The notes below the pieces were generated by a model, which searched no databases, had not been told where the DNA came from, and worked only from the letters and a program-made list of their open reading frames with translations. Source: Acidobacteriota bacterium (GTDB lineage Bacteria; Acidobacteriota; Terriglobia; UBA7540). Taken from it: a DNA stretch of 6,448 nt. The stretch covers positions 1 through 6,448 of the forward strand of contig JAKASC010000140.1 of assembly GCA_021828245.1 (NCBI GenBank), read 5' to 3'. The position numbers were made by a program, and so were the translations under genes. Below, piece after piece: positions 1 to 6,025 of the stretch. Each line of letters begins with the position of its first letter. Within the stretch, counting starts at the first letter, position 1.

Positions 1-261
1 GCTCGCTTCTTTCGCTTGGACAATCAGGTTGCGCACGCCCAATTGCTGGATAAATGCCATCACTTTCTGCTGCGCTCCAGCTCCAATCGAAAGCATCGCC
101 ACCACCGCCGCCACGCCAAAAATCATTCCCAACATGGTGAGCATCGAGCGCAGCTTATGAATCCGCAGGTTTTCAAGCCCCAACGCGAGGTCGGGTCCGA
201 CCTGCGCCCAGTGGGGTCGCTCGATGGCCAGCGCTTGGTCGCTCGCAGGCGCGCCTCTCAT
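1..261 (-). CDS. MacB/FtsX-type ABC transporter permease, N-terminal part (runs off left edge)
   Basis: This is the first 87 residues of an inner-membrane permease of the MacB/FtsX class, which works with an ABC ATPase and periplasmic adaptors in export or mechanotransmission. About 35 cytosolic residues lead into the family-typical NLRIHKLRSMLTMLGMIFGV stretch (residues 31-50). The first transmembrane helix spans about 40-60, and the start of the periplasmic core domain follows (GAGAQQKVMAFIQQLGVRN). The ATG (261-259) overlaps the TGA of the upstream adaptor gene as ATGA. A GGAGG ribosome site (complement of 271-275) lies 9 nt before it, inside that gene, which supports this start and translational coupling. 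Unlike E. coli MacB, no nucleotide-binding domain precedes the first helix, so the ATPase must be a separate protein, presumably beyond the edge. The family call is secure; substrate and completeness are unknown. Confidence 0.88.
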   Translation of the reverse strand, partial: MRGAPASDQALAIERPHWAQVGPDLALGLENLRIHKLRSMLTMLGMIFGVAAVVAMLSIGAGAQQKVMAFIQQLGVRNLIVQAKEAS

Positions 262-1565
262 GGCGTTGCGCCTCCGCCGGCAACCGAGGGCCCCGATGCC
301 CCTCCGCCGGCCAAATGACCTCTCCCGCGCGGGCTGACCAATGCCACCGCCTCGCCTTTTTGCAGCCCTTCAATCACCGCCCAGGTAGAGGTTTCCTCCA
401 GCACGCTTACCGTCTGCCGCTCAAATTTCCCGCCCCGCCCGACATAGACATAAGGCTTGCCCGGCTCTCCAAAAACCGCCACGCGCGGAATGTACAGTGC
501 CCCACCAAGCCGCCGCCCTTCCAGGATGAGGTGAGCGGAAAAACCCGGATGAAGGCTTGGGTCTGGCCGATCTAGCGCCACCGTCACATCAAATCTTCGG
601 TTGGGATTGGGGGAGAACAGCGGTCGCAACGCCATGCCGGAGATCGTCTCGATGTGGCCCCGCAGAATTACGCCCGGCATCGCGTCCACAAGAATCTTTA
701 CTGGCTCGTTCACGCTCACTAACGGCCGGTCCCTTTCCGGGATATGCGTGGCGATGGTCATGTGGCTCAGGTCAAGAATTTGAACAATGGGCGTTCCGGG
801 CTGCGCCTGGTCGCCAGCGCGGAACTCAGGCAGTGTCATGCCGTTAAAGAAGACTCCGCCGGCCGCCATGCGATTCTCTTCTACCTTGACCACGCCCGCG
901 ATGGGTGCTCGCAGAGTCATGTTGTGAATATTTCGCTCCGCCCGCTCCATCTCCACACGGGCTTTGGCATACTTGGTTTCCGCCAACTCAAGCGCCGCCT
1001 GATTGGACGCGGCATGAGACTGGATATCCTGCTGAAGTTCAGCCAGCGAGCGCTTGGCCTCCGCCAGCGCCAATAGGTTCTTCTTGGCGTCAATTGCCGC
1101 CAGGATAGGATTTTCCTGTACCTGAAGCTCGGCCTGCCGCACCGCAAACTGACCCTTCAGCAGCGCCAAGCGGTCGTCCGAATTCTGCACGGCCGCCTGC
1201 GCCTTGGCTTGGGCAATTTCCTGCTCCGCTTCCTCCAGGGTGGATTGATTGTTTTCGACATTGTATTCCTGCTCGCTGGGGTCAAATTGGAGCACAATGT
1301 CTCCTTGGCGAACCACCGTTCCGGTTGGATCCAAGCGAACAATTTGCAGCGTTCCTCCACCGACAGGTGGCGCTACCAGCGTGGCGATTTGGCCGGTTTC
1401 GAGTTCACCCGTGGTATGCACATTCAGACGAACCGTGCCTTCCCGGACCCGTGCCGTGGGAATCGGGTCCGCCGCCTCCTTCAGCCCGGCAGTTCCGCGC
1501 TTGACCCACCAAACGATTCCCACAATGAGGAGCGCCGACAACACCCATGCTTTCTGCCATCGCAT
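258..1565 (-). CDS. HlyD/MacA-family periplasmic adaptor subunit (third adaptor of the operon)
   Basis: This 435-aa membrane fusion protein would bridge an inner-membrane ABC permease to an outer-membrane channel. A short N-terminal anchor helix lies at residues 7-21. The first half of the lipoyl domain follows (about 57-96, ending VLQFDPS), then a long alpha-helical hairpin (about 100-214), the second lipoyl half (MTLRAPIAGVV, 216-226, through GDQAQPG, 251-257), a beta-barrel domain (about 267-350) and a membrane-proximal domain (about 355-412). The tail is Gly-rich (AGGGA twice). Compared with its two paralogues it has 8 extra residues in the second lipoyl half (between P221 and G251). The start lies 4 bp after the upstream stop, with GGAG (complement of 1575-1578) 9 nt before the ATG. 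The stop overlaps the permease start. Substrate cannot be told from sequence. Confidence 0.93.
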   Translation of the reverse strand: MRWQKAWVLSALLIVGIVWWVKRGTAGLKEAADPIPTARVREGTVRLNVHTTGELETGQIATLVAPPVGGGTLQIVRLDPTGTVVRQGDIVLQFDPSEQEYNVENNQSTLEEAEQEIAQAKAQAAVQNSDDRLALLKGQFAVRQAELQVQENPILAAIDAKKNLLALAEAKRSLAELQQDIQSHAASNQAALELAETKYAKARVEMERAERNIHNMTLRAPIAGVVKVEENRMAAGGVFFNGMTLPEFRAGDQAQPGTPIVQILDLSHMTIATHIPERDRPLVSVNEPVKILVDAMPGVILRGHIETISGMALRPLFSPNPNRRFDVTVALDRPDPSLHPGFSAHLILEGRRLGGALYIPRVAVFGEPGKPYVYVGRGGKFERQTVSVLEETSTWAVIEGLQKGEAVALVSPRGRGHLAGGGASGPSVAGGGATP

Positions 1566-1569
1566 CGCG

Positions 1570-2832
1570 CTACTCTCCCCGCGTCGGGTCTTTAAGCGCC
1601 ACTCGCTCGCCCGGCTTTAATCCTTGGGTCACAACCAGGACGCCATTTCCCCGCTCACCCACCTTGACGGGCTGTGCCCGGAACTTGCCGCCTTGCTCTA
1701 CATAAGCCACTGTGCCACGGTTCTTCTCAAACACCGCTTGGGCCGGGACCAAAATAGCATGGGGCACGGTTTGCAGGGTGACACGGGCTGTGGCGCTCAT
1801 TCCCGGCCGCAACTTGACGAGCGATTGGCCCGTCAGGTGAATCGCCACCTCGAAATCTCGAGGAAAGGGCCACGGGGCGGAAAAATCCACGCTGGCCAGC
1901 GTGCTAATCATTTGCACGCTGCCTTTGAATTGTCGCCCCGGCGTAGCCGCGACCGTCACCACGGCCGGTTGCCCCACCTTCAGCCGGCTCCGGTCAATTT
2001 CATCGGCCCGCGCGCTAAAGTAAAGCGTGGAAAGATCCGGCAGTTCGGCAATGGCGGCCCCCGGCCAAGCCTGGTCGCCGGGCCGAAAGGTCTGCCGACC
2101 GTTGGGTGTCCAGTGGCTGAGAATGGTCACGCTGCCGGCGATGGGGGCGCGCAGGGTCATTTTGGCGAGCGCCTCCTCGTCGCGCCGCACATTGAAGGCG
2201 GCTTCGGCACGTTTTTGCTTCTGGTCAACAACCGCCGCGGCGTCCGAAGCGCGGTCCATTTTCAATTTCTCTTTAGCCTGCCGCAGCGCCAACTTGTCAT
2301 CGGCGACCTTCAGCAGGGCCTCCTCACCGTCAATTTTGGAGAGAATGGCTTGTTTACTGGCGTCCAGCTTGGCCGCCTCCAGTGTGTACTCGGCGGTCTT
2401 GACGGCGGTCACGTCCTGCTGTTCCGTCAATCTTCCCTGCGCCTCGGCCTGCCGAATCTCGGCTTCCGCCGTGGCCAGCGTTGATTCGTCTTCGGCCAAT
2501 TGCTCCTTAAGTTGGCTGGAATCAAACTGCACGATGACCGTTCCCGGACGGACGTTGGTTCCGTCCGGAATGAGGTTAATAACTTGAAGCTGGCCCGCGC
2601 CCATCGGCGCCGACAAGATAATGGAACGGTTTGCCTTGAGTTCACCGCGCAGCGGGAGTTGGTCGCGAAAAACGCCTTGCCTCACGACCGCCGTAGGAAT
2701 CGCGGCGGCAGGGCGCGCCGTGCGAGTTCCGCTCATCAGCGCCACCAGCGCAACGCCGACCGCGCCAGCCGCAGCCCACAATCTCCACGGGCTGTGCCGT
2801 TCGCCGCCCCTCATTGAATCGTCCGACTTCAT
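1570..2832 (-). CDS. HlyD/MacA-family periplasmic adaptor subunit (second adaptor of the operon)
   Basis: This 420-aa adaptor has the same domain order as its neighbours. It has an N-terminal anchor helix (about 18-34) after a short basic cytosolic segment, and a first lipoyl half ending VIVQFDSS (99-106). A highly charged alpha-helical hairpin follows (about 107-224), then the second lipoyl half (MTLRAPIAGSV, 225-235; GDQAWPG, 252-258), a beta-barrel (about 268-352) and a membrane-proximal domain (about 357-413, with the typical ILVPAQAVF strand). The ATG overlaps the upstream TGA as ATGA (2829-2832), and an AGGTGG ribosome site (complement of 2843-2848) lies 10 nt upstream. It is clearly divergent from the other two adaptors in sequence, so it is an old paralogue and not an assembly duplicate. 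It probably works in the same pump as its neighbours, which is inferred from operon context. Confidence 0.93.
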   Translation of the reverse strand: MKSDDSMRGGERHSPWRLWAAAGAVGVALVALMSGTRTARPAAAIPTAVVRQGVFRDQLPLRGELKANRSIILSAPMGAGQLQVINLIPDGTNVRPGTVIVQFDSSQLKEQLAEDESTLATAEAEIRQAEAQGRLTEQQDVTAVKTAEYTLEAAKLDASKQAILSKIDGEEALLKVADDKLALRQAKEKLKMDRASDAAAVVDQKQKRAEAAFNVRRDEEALAKMTLRAPIAGSVTILSHWTPNGRQTFRPGDQAWPGAAIAELPDLSTLYFSARADEIDRSRLKVGQPAVVTVAATPGRQFKGSVQMISTLASVDFSAPWPFPRDFEVAIHLTGQSLVKLRPGMSATARVTLQTVPHAILVPAQAVFEKNRGTVAYVEQGGKFRAQPVKVGERGNGVLVVTQGLKPGERVALKDPTRGE

Positions 2833-4127
2833 GGCCGAGCCACCACCTCACCTGCTCGAAGTCCGGATTTCACCACCGCCACCAAGGGATTTTCCGGACC
2901 TAGTAGGATTGCGCGTTGCTGAAATCCTACAGCCGAGCGTACCCGGACATAACTTCGTCCGTCCCGTTCAAACACGCACTCGCGTGGTATCAGAAGAACG
3001 TTTTTCTGCCGTTCCAGCCGGACGTCCACGGCAGCCGAGAGATCCGGCATCAGCTTCGAGTTCTGTCCTCGGATGGAAAAAATGGCCCGAAACGTTCGCA
3101 CCGTGCTCGAAAATTGCCCGCGGGCGCCGACGGGACTCAGTTGGGTGAGCGTTGCCGGAAAAATGAGCTTCGGATAAGCGTCCAATCGCACCCGCGCCGG
3201 TTGACCCAAATGCAGGCGCAGAACATCCATTTGATTGACGTTGGCCAGAACCTCCATCGCTGCCGGGTTGACCACTTGCATGAAGCCGGTTCCGGGGTAC
3301 ACCTGGTCGCCCTCTTCCACCTGTGCCAGGCGACCTTGTTTCCAAATGCTTTGGAGAACCACGACGCCGGATATCGGCGAGGCAATCGCCATCCGCTCCT
3401 CGTTGTGTTTGGAGTGGAGCATATTGGCCCGCGCCTGCTGAGCTTGAATTTCGAGGTCTCGCAGTCCTGCCGCAGCCGCCTGCCGCCTCCAAGCGTAAGT
3501 CTGCCGGAGTTCTTTCAACGTCGCCCGCGCCTCCGCCAACTGCTCGCGCGTGATCTCCTGTTGAATACGCGGCAAAATTTCAAGCCTTTGCATCTCAAGT
3601 TGGGCGGTCCGAAGCTGATCCTTGGCCGTCTGGATATTGGTCTCATCCTGCGCCAGAGCAGCGGCGGCAGCGGCTTTTTGCTCCGCAATCTGATGTAGGA
3701 GGTCCAGGTAGGTGGCTCGATTGGCCAAGTAACTCTTAATTTCATTCTGCCGATCGAATTCCACCAACAATTCGCCCCGCTTCACGCGCGCCCCATTGGT
3801 TTGGAGCCGGACTATCGTCAGAGCCGAACCCGGCTCTCCGGCCAGTCGCGGCGCGACAATGGGATAAGCTTCTACCGCCTGCGTCGAGCCGCTGAGTCGG
3901 AGGACGTCGGTGAAGGTTCCGACCTCTGCCTTGGCCGTTCGCGTGGGCGCGCCGACTGGGGCCCGAGCCGCCGTGCGCGCCCGCCACAGACCCGCCGCCG
4001 CAGCCACACTCAGCGCCGCCGCGCCCGCCCACAAAACACGGCGCCGCCTTGGGCGTGGAGAAGGGCTCGGCGACGTGGACACGCTGGGCGGAGGTGCCGT
4101 CGCTACGCTCTGAGATTCGCTCTCCAT
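2829..4127 (-). CDS. HlyD/MacA-family periplasmic adaptor subunit (first adaptor, operon leader)
   Basis: This is a 432-aa adaptor, the first gene of the leftward operon. Its cytosolic N-terminus is Pro/Ser-rich (about 10-25) and ends in a basic run (RPRRRR). The anchor helix is at about 31-48. The first lipoyl half ends LLVEFDRQ (120-127). The helical hairpin (about 128-245) is rich in Ala and Gln. The second lipoyl half runs from MAIASPISGVVV (246-257) to GDQVYPG (273-279). A beta-barrel (about 290-372) and a membrane-proximal domain (about 375-430, with VLLIPRECVFE) complete it. The ATG at 4127 gives a sensible anchor topology, but only a weak ribosome site (an isolated CGAG) is visible before it, so the exact start is less certain than for the two downstream adaptors. 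No strong leftward promoter is evident upstream. Confidence 0.92.
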   Translation of the reverse strand: MESESQSVATAPPPSVSTSPSPSPRPRRRRVLWAGAAALSVAAAAGLWRARTAARAPVGAPTRTAKAEVGTFTDVLRLSGSTQAVEAYPIVAPRLAGEPGSALTIVRLQTNGARVKRGELLVEFDRQNEIKSYLANRATYLDLLHQIAEQKAAAAAALAQDETNIQTAKDQLRTAQLEMQRLEILPRIQQEITREQLAEARATLKELRQTYAWRRQAAAAGLRDLEIQAQQARANMLHSKHNEERMAIASPISGVVVLQSIWKQGRLAQVEEGDQVYPGTGFMQVVNPAAMEVLANVNQMDVLRLHLGQPARVRLDAYPKLIFPATLTQLSPVGARGQFSSTVRTFRAIFSIRGQNSKLMPDLSAAVDVRLERQKNVLLIPRECVFERDGRSYVRVRSAVGFQQRAILLGPENPLVAVVKSGLRAGEVVARP

Positions 4128-4450
4128 CGCATTATCGGCTCGTTAGCTTAAGCCGGGCAGGGTCTTCAAGTTTCTCTTCTAGGGTTGGCAGCAGCGGGAT
4201 TTGCGAGCCGTCGCCGCAACGCCGTCGAGTGAGGTCTCGGGGCCATCAAGAGGCCATAAGGGCTAGGTCGTTTCGTCCGGACTACGGAAAACCTCGGGTG
4301 CTCCGCTCGGACCCCAACCTGAAAGCGTGCCTTTTCATTGGAGCGCCGATGATTCCGCTCTCCATCTTACAAGGTTGCCACATTGCGCCCAGCGAGACAA
4401 GGGGGGCACATCGAGACTTGGTCGGCGCCGCTCCGCTCGGTCAAGATCTC

Positions 4451-4468
4451 GTCGCTTCCCTGAGCGAC
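4451..4468. repeat. Perfect inverted repeat / stem-loop
   Basis: GTCGCT and AGCGAC form a perfect 6-bp stem around the 6-nt loop TCCCTG. It sits 22 bp upstream of the -35 box of the rightward promoter and has no T-tract after it. It could be an operator half-site pair or a weak structural element; chance occurrence is possible. Confidence 0.35.
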
Positions 4469-4490
4469 CCTGGAGGAACACAGAAACGGT

Positions 4491-4520
4491 TTGACAAAGT
4501 TGATATGCGCTTCCGATAAT
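4491..4520 (+). promoter_or_regulatory. Sigma70-type promoter for the cyclophilin pair
   Basis: A consensus -35 box TTGACA (4491-4496) and a near-consensus -10 box GATAAT (4515-4520, 5 of 6 matches to TATAAT) are separated by 18 bp. The start of transcription is expected near 4527. That leaves a leader of about 58 nt before the ATG at 4585, and only about 10 nt before the in-frame ATG at 4537. No other promoter is visible before the second cyclophilin, so it probably drives both genes. Confidence 0.65.
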
Positions 4521-4566
4521 CAATGACTGTGCCCATATGCGCAGAGTGAGTGCACTTCCTGTCAGC

Positions 4567-4574
4567 GAGGGAAG
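4567..4574 (+). promoter_or_regulatory. Ribosome binding site that decides the lipoprotein start
   Basis: The purine run GAGGGAAG lies 10 nt before the ATG at 4585. The earlier in-frame ATG at 4537 has no Shine-Dalgarno-like sequence before it and would put an unusual 16-residue extension ahead of the signal peptide. This site therefore favours 4585 as the start. Confidence 0.55.
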
Positions 4575-4584
4575 CAACGAGTTC

Positions 4585-5367
4585 ATGATGCGACAGCAAG
4601 CACCCAGAAAACACGGCACGCGGGCGGCACTGCTGGCCGTGGGGACGCTCACGCTCGTCTTCGGAGGCTGCCGGAAAGCGGCCGTCAAGCGCCCCGGAGA
4701 GAGTGCGAGCCAGAGTGCGGGCCCACCCTCGCTCTATCGTCCAGCCTCGCTCCAGCTTACGGCACCGCCAACCTATCAAGTTAAATTCAACACCACCAAG
4801 GGCAGCTTCGTCGTTGCTGTTCACCGCGATTGGGCGCCTCTCGGCGCGGACCGCTTCTATAACCTGGTCAAGTTTGGCTACTACAACGACGCGAGTTTTT
4901 TCCGCGTGGTGCCCGGCTTTGTCATCCAATTCGGTTTGAGTCCCAATCCGAGGCTTTCTCAAATTTGGAGTCAGGCCATGATTCAGGATGACCCGGTACG
5001 CCACAGCAATTTGGCGGGCACGTTGGCCTTCGCGGCGGCCGGGCCGAACACTCGGACAACCCAGGTCTTCATCAACCTGGCCAACAATTCAAATCTGGAC
5101 GCTATGGGCTTCGCCCCCTTTGGCCAAGTCGTGCAAGGAATGAACGTGGTGGAGAAAATCTATAGCGGCTATGGCGACGGGCCGCCGACAGGTCACGGCC
5201 CCGACCAGAATCAAATTATGATGCAGGGGGCCGCGTATCTAAGAAAGGATTTTCCTAAGCTGGATAGCATCGAGACAGCTTCCATCTTTACCCCGTCCGA
5301 ACCTTCAACCGACCAGGGCGCCACTTCCCGGCGACGCGCAGGCCGAGCGGTGCAGGGGAACCATTGA
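4585..5367 (+). CDS. Cyclophilin-type peptidylprolyl isomerase, probable exported lipoprotein
   Basis: This 260-aa protein would catalyse cis-trans isomerisation of X-Pro bonds outside the cytoplasm. Its N-terminus has a basic region (RKHGTR), a hydrophobic core (AALLAVGTLTLVF) and a lipobox-like FGGC with Cys at residue 29. Phe at -3 is non-standard, so a plain signal peptide is an alternative. A Ser/Pro-rich linker (about 38-62) precedes the cyclophilin domain (about 64-195). Visible active-site residues are Arg107 and Phe112 in FFRVVPGFVIQFG and the downstream Gln115. The segment GPNTRTTQVFINL (153-165) matches the family GPNTNGSQFFI core. The Trp and His of human cyclophilin A (W121, H126) have no counterpart in the NSNLDAMGFAPFG loop. 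A conserved-looking extension (DGPPTGHGPDQNQI ... FPKLDSIE) is followed by about 26 low-complexity residues. The start was chosen by ribosome site and promoter spacing. Confidence 0.9.
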   Translation: MMRQQAPRKHGTRAALLAVGTLTLVFGGCRKAAVKRPGESASQSAGPPSLYRPASLQLTAPPTYQVKFNTTKGSFVVAVHRDWAPLGADRFYNLVKFGYYNDASFFRVVPGFVIQFGLSPNPRLSQIWSQAMIQDDPVRHSNLAGTLAFAAAGPNTRTTQVFINLANNSNLDAMGFAPFGQVVQGMNVVEKIYSGYGDGPPTGHGPDQNQIMMQGAAYLRKDFPKLDSIETASIFTPSEPSTDQGATSRRRAGRAVQGNH

Positions 5368-5377
5368 GGCGCCTCAA
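5364..5377. repeat. 14-bp perfect palindrome over the stop codon of the first cyclophilin
   Basis: TTGAGGCGCCTCAA reads identically on both strands and includes the TGA stop (5365-5367). It can fold only as a 5-bp stem with a GCGC loop and has no following T-run, so it is not a convincing terminator. It may be a protein-binding site or a messenger processing structure between the two isomerase genes. Confidence 0.4.
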
Positions 5378-5406
5378 GTCCACGCGAAAAGAGACTTAGC
5401 GTCAAC

Positions 5407-5411
5407 AGGAG
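5407..5411 (+). promoter_or_regulatory. Ribosome binding site of the cytosolic cyclophilin
   Basis: AGGAG is placed 5 nt before the ATG at 5417. It is the best Shine-Dalgarno match on the plus strand here and fixes the start of the second isomerase. It is flanked by two copies of GTCAAC (5401-5406 and 5411-5416). Confidence 0.6.
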
Positions 5412-5416
5412 TCAAC

Positions 5417-5944
5417 ATGAGTGAGCGACCACCCGGGCTTTATGCGCGATTTGAAACCTCTGAGGGAACCTTCGTCTGCCAGCTTTTTCACGACCAGGCT
5501 CCCAAAACCGTTGAAAACTTCGTCGGCCTCGCCACAGGCACGAAGGAATTTACCGATCCCTCAAGCCGGCAAATTGTCGCTCAGCCGTTTTACGACGGCC
5601 TGACCTTCCACCGTGTCATCCCGGATTTTATGATTCAAGGCGGCTGCCCGCTGGGTAACGGGCGGGGAGGGCCGGGCTATCAGTTCGAAGACGAGTTCGC
5701 CTCGGAGCTTCGTTTTGACCGCGCGGGTCGTTTGGCTATGGCCAACGCAGGTCCGAACACCAACGGCAGCCAGTTTTTTATTACCGTGGCGCCAACGCCT
5801 TGGCTCAATGACCACCACACGATCTTCGGCCAGGTGGTCGAGGGTGAGCACGTGGTCAATCAAATTGCCCTCGTCCCCCGCGACCGCCAAGACCGGCCCA
5901 GAACCCCGGTCGTCATTCACCGTGTCCGCATTGAGCGTCTTTGA
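5417..5944 (+). CDS. Cyclophilin-type peptidylprolyl isomerase, cytosolic
   Basis: This is a compact 175-aa single-domain cyclophilin with no signal peptide, predicted to isomerise X-Pro bonds during folding in the cytoplasm. The full active-site signature is present: FHRVIPDFMIQGG (64-76) gives Arg66, Phe71, Met72 and Gln74. GPNTNGSQFFITV (112-124) supplies the binding-pocket core. WLNDHHTIFG (129-138) supplies Trp129 and His134, the equivalents of W121 and H126 of human cyclophilin A. The length is normal for the family, so the gene is intact. It lies 49 bp after the lipoprotein cyclophilin on the same strand and probably shares its promoter. The two proteins are not close copies: the active-site loop and the N- and C-terminal regions differ. 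Confidence 0.95.
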   Translation: MSERPPGLYARFETSEGTFVCQLFHDQAPKTVENFVGLATGTKEFTDPSSRQIVAQPFYDGLTFHRVIPDFMIQGGCPLGNGRGGPGYQFEDEFASELRFDRAGRLAMANAGPNTNGSQFFITVAPTPWLNDHHTIFGQVVEGEHVVNQIALVPRDRQDRPRTPVVIHRVRIERL

Positions 5945-6025
5945 TTCCGCGGAAAAGCATGGCGCGCGGCGCGCTCATAAGAATCCGAGGCCTGGGTTGC
6001 GGCGAGGTTGTCCCGCCTGACGGGA
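5945..6025. other. Convergent intergenic gap between cyclophilin and malate dehydrogenase
   Basis: This 81-bp gap lies between two genes that end toward each other. It opens with a 10-bp palindrome TTCCGCGGAA (5945-5954) and contains a tandem 7-mer GGCGCGC twice (5961-5974). No gene is visible. A canonical rho-independent terminator (GC stem plus T-tract) is not present on either strand. Confidence 0.6.
6011..6025 (-). terminator. Possible weak stem-loop after malate dehydrogenase
   Basis: TCCCG and CGGGA form a perfect 5-bp GC-rich stem around a 5-nt loop. It begins immediately after the TAA of the malate dehydrogenase gene when read on the minus strand. There is no U-tract behind it, so it may only protect the 3' end or be coincidental. 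Confidence 0.25.

Larger units (their letters stand above)
4128..4584. other. Divergent intergenic region, 457 bp
   Basis: This region separates the leftward export operon from the rightward cyclophilin pair. Open frames crossing it show no recognisable protein and mostly run antisense into the neighbouring genes, and I see no tRNA or other RNA gene. It contains a rightward sigma70-type promoter, a perfect 6-bp stem-loop and an 11-bp direct repeat GCTCCGCTCGG (4300-4310 and 4430-4440). On the leftward side I found no convincing -35/-10 pair. A GATAAT on the minus strand (complement of 4131-4136) is too close to the adaptor ATG to be a normal promoter. The length leaves room for regulator sites that I cannot identify. 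Confidence 0.7.

Noticed and set aside
1624..2484. 286-codon open frame on the plus strand
   Set aside because: It lies antisense within the second adaptor gene, whose frame has clear domain structure; the antisense product resembles no known family and has low-complexity composition typical of GC-rich shadow frames.
2916..3698. 260-codon open frame on the plus strand
   Set aside because: It is fully antisense to the first adaptor gene and shows no recognisable motif.
258..4127. The three adaptor genes as an assembly-created tandem duplication
   Set aside because: The proteins share only domain-level motifs, differ over most positions and have distinct N-termini and anchors, so they are genuine diverged paralogues.
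4131..4136. GATAAT on the minus strand as the -10 box of the export operon
   Set aside because: It lies only 3 bp before the adaptor ATG and has no matching -35 box, so transcription would start inside or after the start codon.
4049..4519. 156-codon open frame on the plus strand in the intergenic region
   Set aside because: It begins antisense to the first adaptor, has Arg/Ser-rich composition, ends at the -10 box of the promoter and has no family resemblance.
4537..4584. Upstream ATG start for the lipoprotein cyclophilin
   Set aside because: There is no ribosome site before it, it would be only about 10 nt from the predicted transcript start, and it would add 16 residues ahead of the signal peptide.
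4441..5004. 187-codon open frame on the minus strand covering the promoter region and the lipoprotein cyclophilin start
   Set aside because: It overlaps a well-supported cyclophilin on the other strand and has no recognisable protein features.
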